The translations under genes and the position numbers were made by a program. DNA of 6,096 nucleotides from Lachnospiraceae bacterium. GTDB taxonomy: Bacteria; Bacillota; Clostridia; Lachnospirales; Lachnospiraceae. Shown in pieces: positions 5,959 to 6,096 of the stretch (positions within the stretch are counted from its first letter, which is position 1; every line of letters starts with the position of its first letter). The stretch lies in the NCBI GenBank assembly GCA_900772675.1, contig CAAGRM010000240.1, positions 1 to 6,096 on the forward strand, given 5' to 3'. The notes under the pieces are model-generated. The model was not told where the DNA came from. It ran no database searches and saw only the letters and a program-made list of their open reading frames with translations.

Positions 5959-6019
5959 GGAAACCATAAAAACCAGAAGATATCTGGGATGAAAAAAGAT
6001 TCGGTTCCGGAGGAGTTTG

Positions 6020-6096
6020 ATGGACGGAAATACCAGGATCTGTAAAAAATGCCTGCTTCGTGAGATGGACGAGGCAGGCTTTTTTCAGAATATGTA
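6020..6096 (+). CDS. N-terminus of a small CxxC protein, DUF6171-like (truncated by window)
   Basis: A strong Shine-Dalgarno GGAGGAG (6009-6015) precedes ATG 6020. The 25 visible codons include RICKKCLLREMDEAGFF, with a CxxC at residues 8-11. I recall this N-terminal pattern (CKKCLLR-DMDE-FxNMY) from short clostridial proteins with several cysteines annotated DUF6171, of unknown function; that match is from memory. The reading frame continues off the right edge. It lies 61 bases downstream of the arabinofuranosidase and could be co-transcribed with it. Its codons 11 to 22 form a terminator-like hairpin with a T6 tail (see the separate entry), which may limit read-through into it. Confidence 0.7.
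   Translation, partial: MDGNTRICKKCLLREMDEAGFFQNM
6051..6085 (+). terminator. Terminator-like hairpin inside the 5' coding region of the small CxxC gene
   Basis: GCCTGCTTCGT (6051-6061) pairs with ACGAGGCAGGC (6069-6079) in an 11-bp stem with one G-U pair and a 7-base loop, followed by six T (6080-6085). An A-run (6044-6049) on the left gives it a two-way character. By shape it is a normal intrinsic terminator and the only good one after the GH51 gene. Yet it lies within an open reading frame that has its own strong ribosome binding site. Either the reading frame is translated and the hairpin is a translation-sensitive attenuator, or the frame is not expressed. Confidence 0.65.

Noticed and set aside
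4465..5967. 500-codon open frame antisense to the GH51 gene
   Set aside because: It mirrors the codon pattern of a clear glycosidase, has no recognisable protein sense and no ribosome binding site. The same applies to plus-strand frames inside the alpha-galactosidase (80-1382).
5973..5987. CCAGA/TCTGG hairpin after the GH51 stop as its terminator
   Set aside because: The stem is 5 bp and is followed by GATGAAAAAAG, with no T-run on the plus strand.

Overview
The window looks like chromosomal DNA of a spore-forming, plant-glycan-using gut Clostridium relative, most likely Lachnospiraceae. It holds a forespore sigma factor of the SigG type, cytoplasmic GH27 and GH51 glycosidases, an AraC-type sugar regulator, a 3H-domain niacin repressor and AGGAGG-type ribosome binding sites, at moderate GC. 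The family assignment is inferred from protein character and gene content; no 16S or other direct marker is present.

Layout. At the left edge (1-101, minus) is a short piece that reads like the C-terminal end of a BCCT transporter with no N-terminal part upstream, so probably a remnant. Next comes a minus-strand unit: a GH27 alpha-galactosidase (388-1518) whose stop codon shares a base with the start of a 63-residue double-CxxC protein (197-388), closed by a hairpin terminator (142-172). The unit faces an AraC-family regulator (1649-2452, plus) across a 130-bp intergenic region with three sequence repeats phased at exactly 21 bp beside the alpha-galactosidase -10 box. This is a self-contained regulator/target arrangement for alpha-galactoside use.

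SigG (2463-3248, minus) converges on the AraC gene with a 10-bp gap. It has its own probable SigG-type promoter and is not next to sigE in this window. Divergent from it is niaR (3451-3978, plus), followed by an AT-rich inverted repeat, a strong promoter, tRNA-Arg(ACG) (4141-4214) and an intrinsic terminator.

After a structured non-coding stretch (4299-4373) lies a promoter with perfect -35 and -10 hexamers and an inverted repeat over its -35, driving a GH51 alpha-L-arabinofuranosidase (4456-5958). Just downstream starts a small CxxC protein resembling the DUF6171 family (6020 onward, cut by the window edge); its first codons also form a textbook intrinsic terminator.

Together the two glycosidases would release galactose and arabinose from imported oligosaccharides in the cytoplasm. 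The most unusual points are the terminator built into a coding sequence, the 21-bp phased triple repeat, and the occurrence of a small CxxC protein directly after each glycosidase. I see no mobile element, CRISPR array or defence system.
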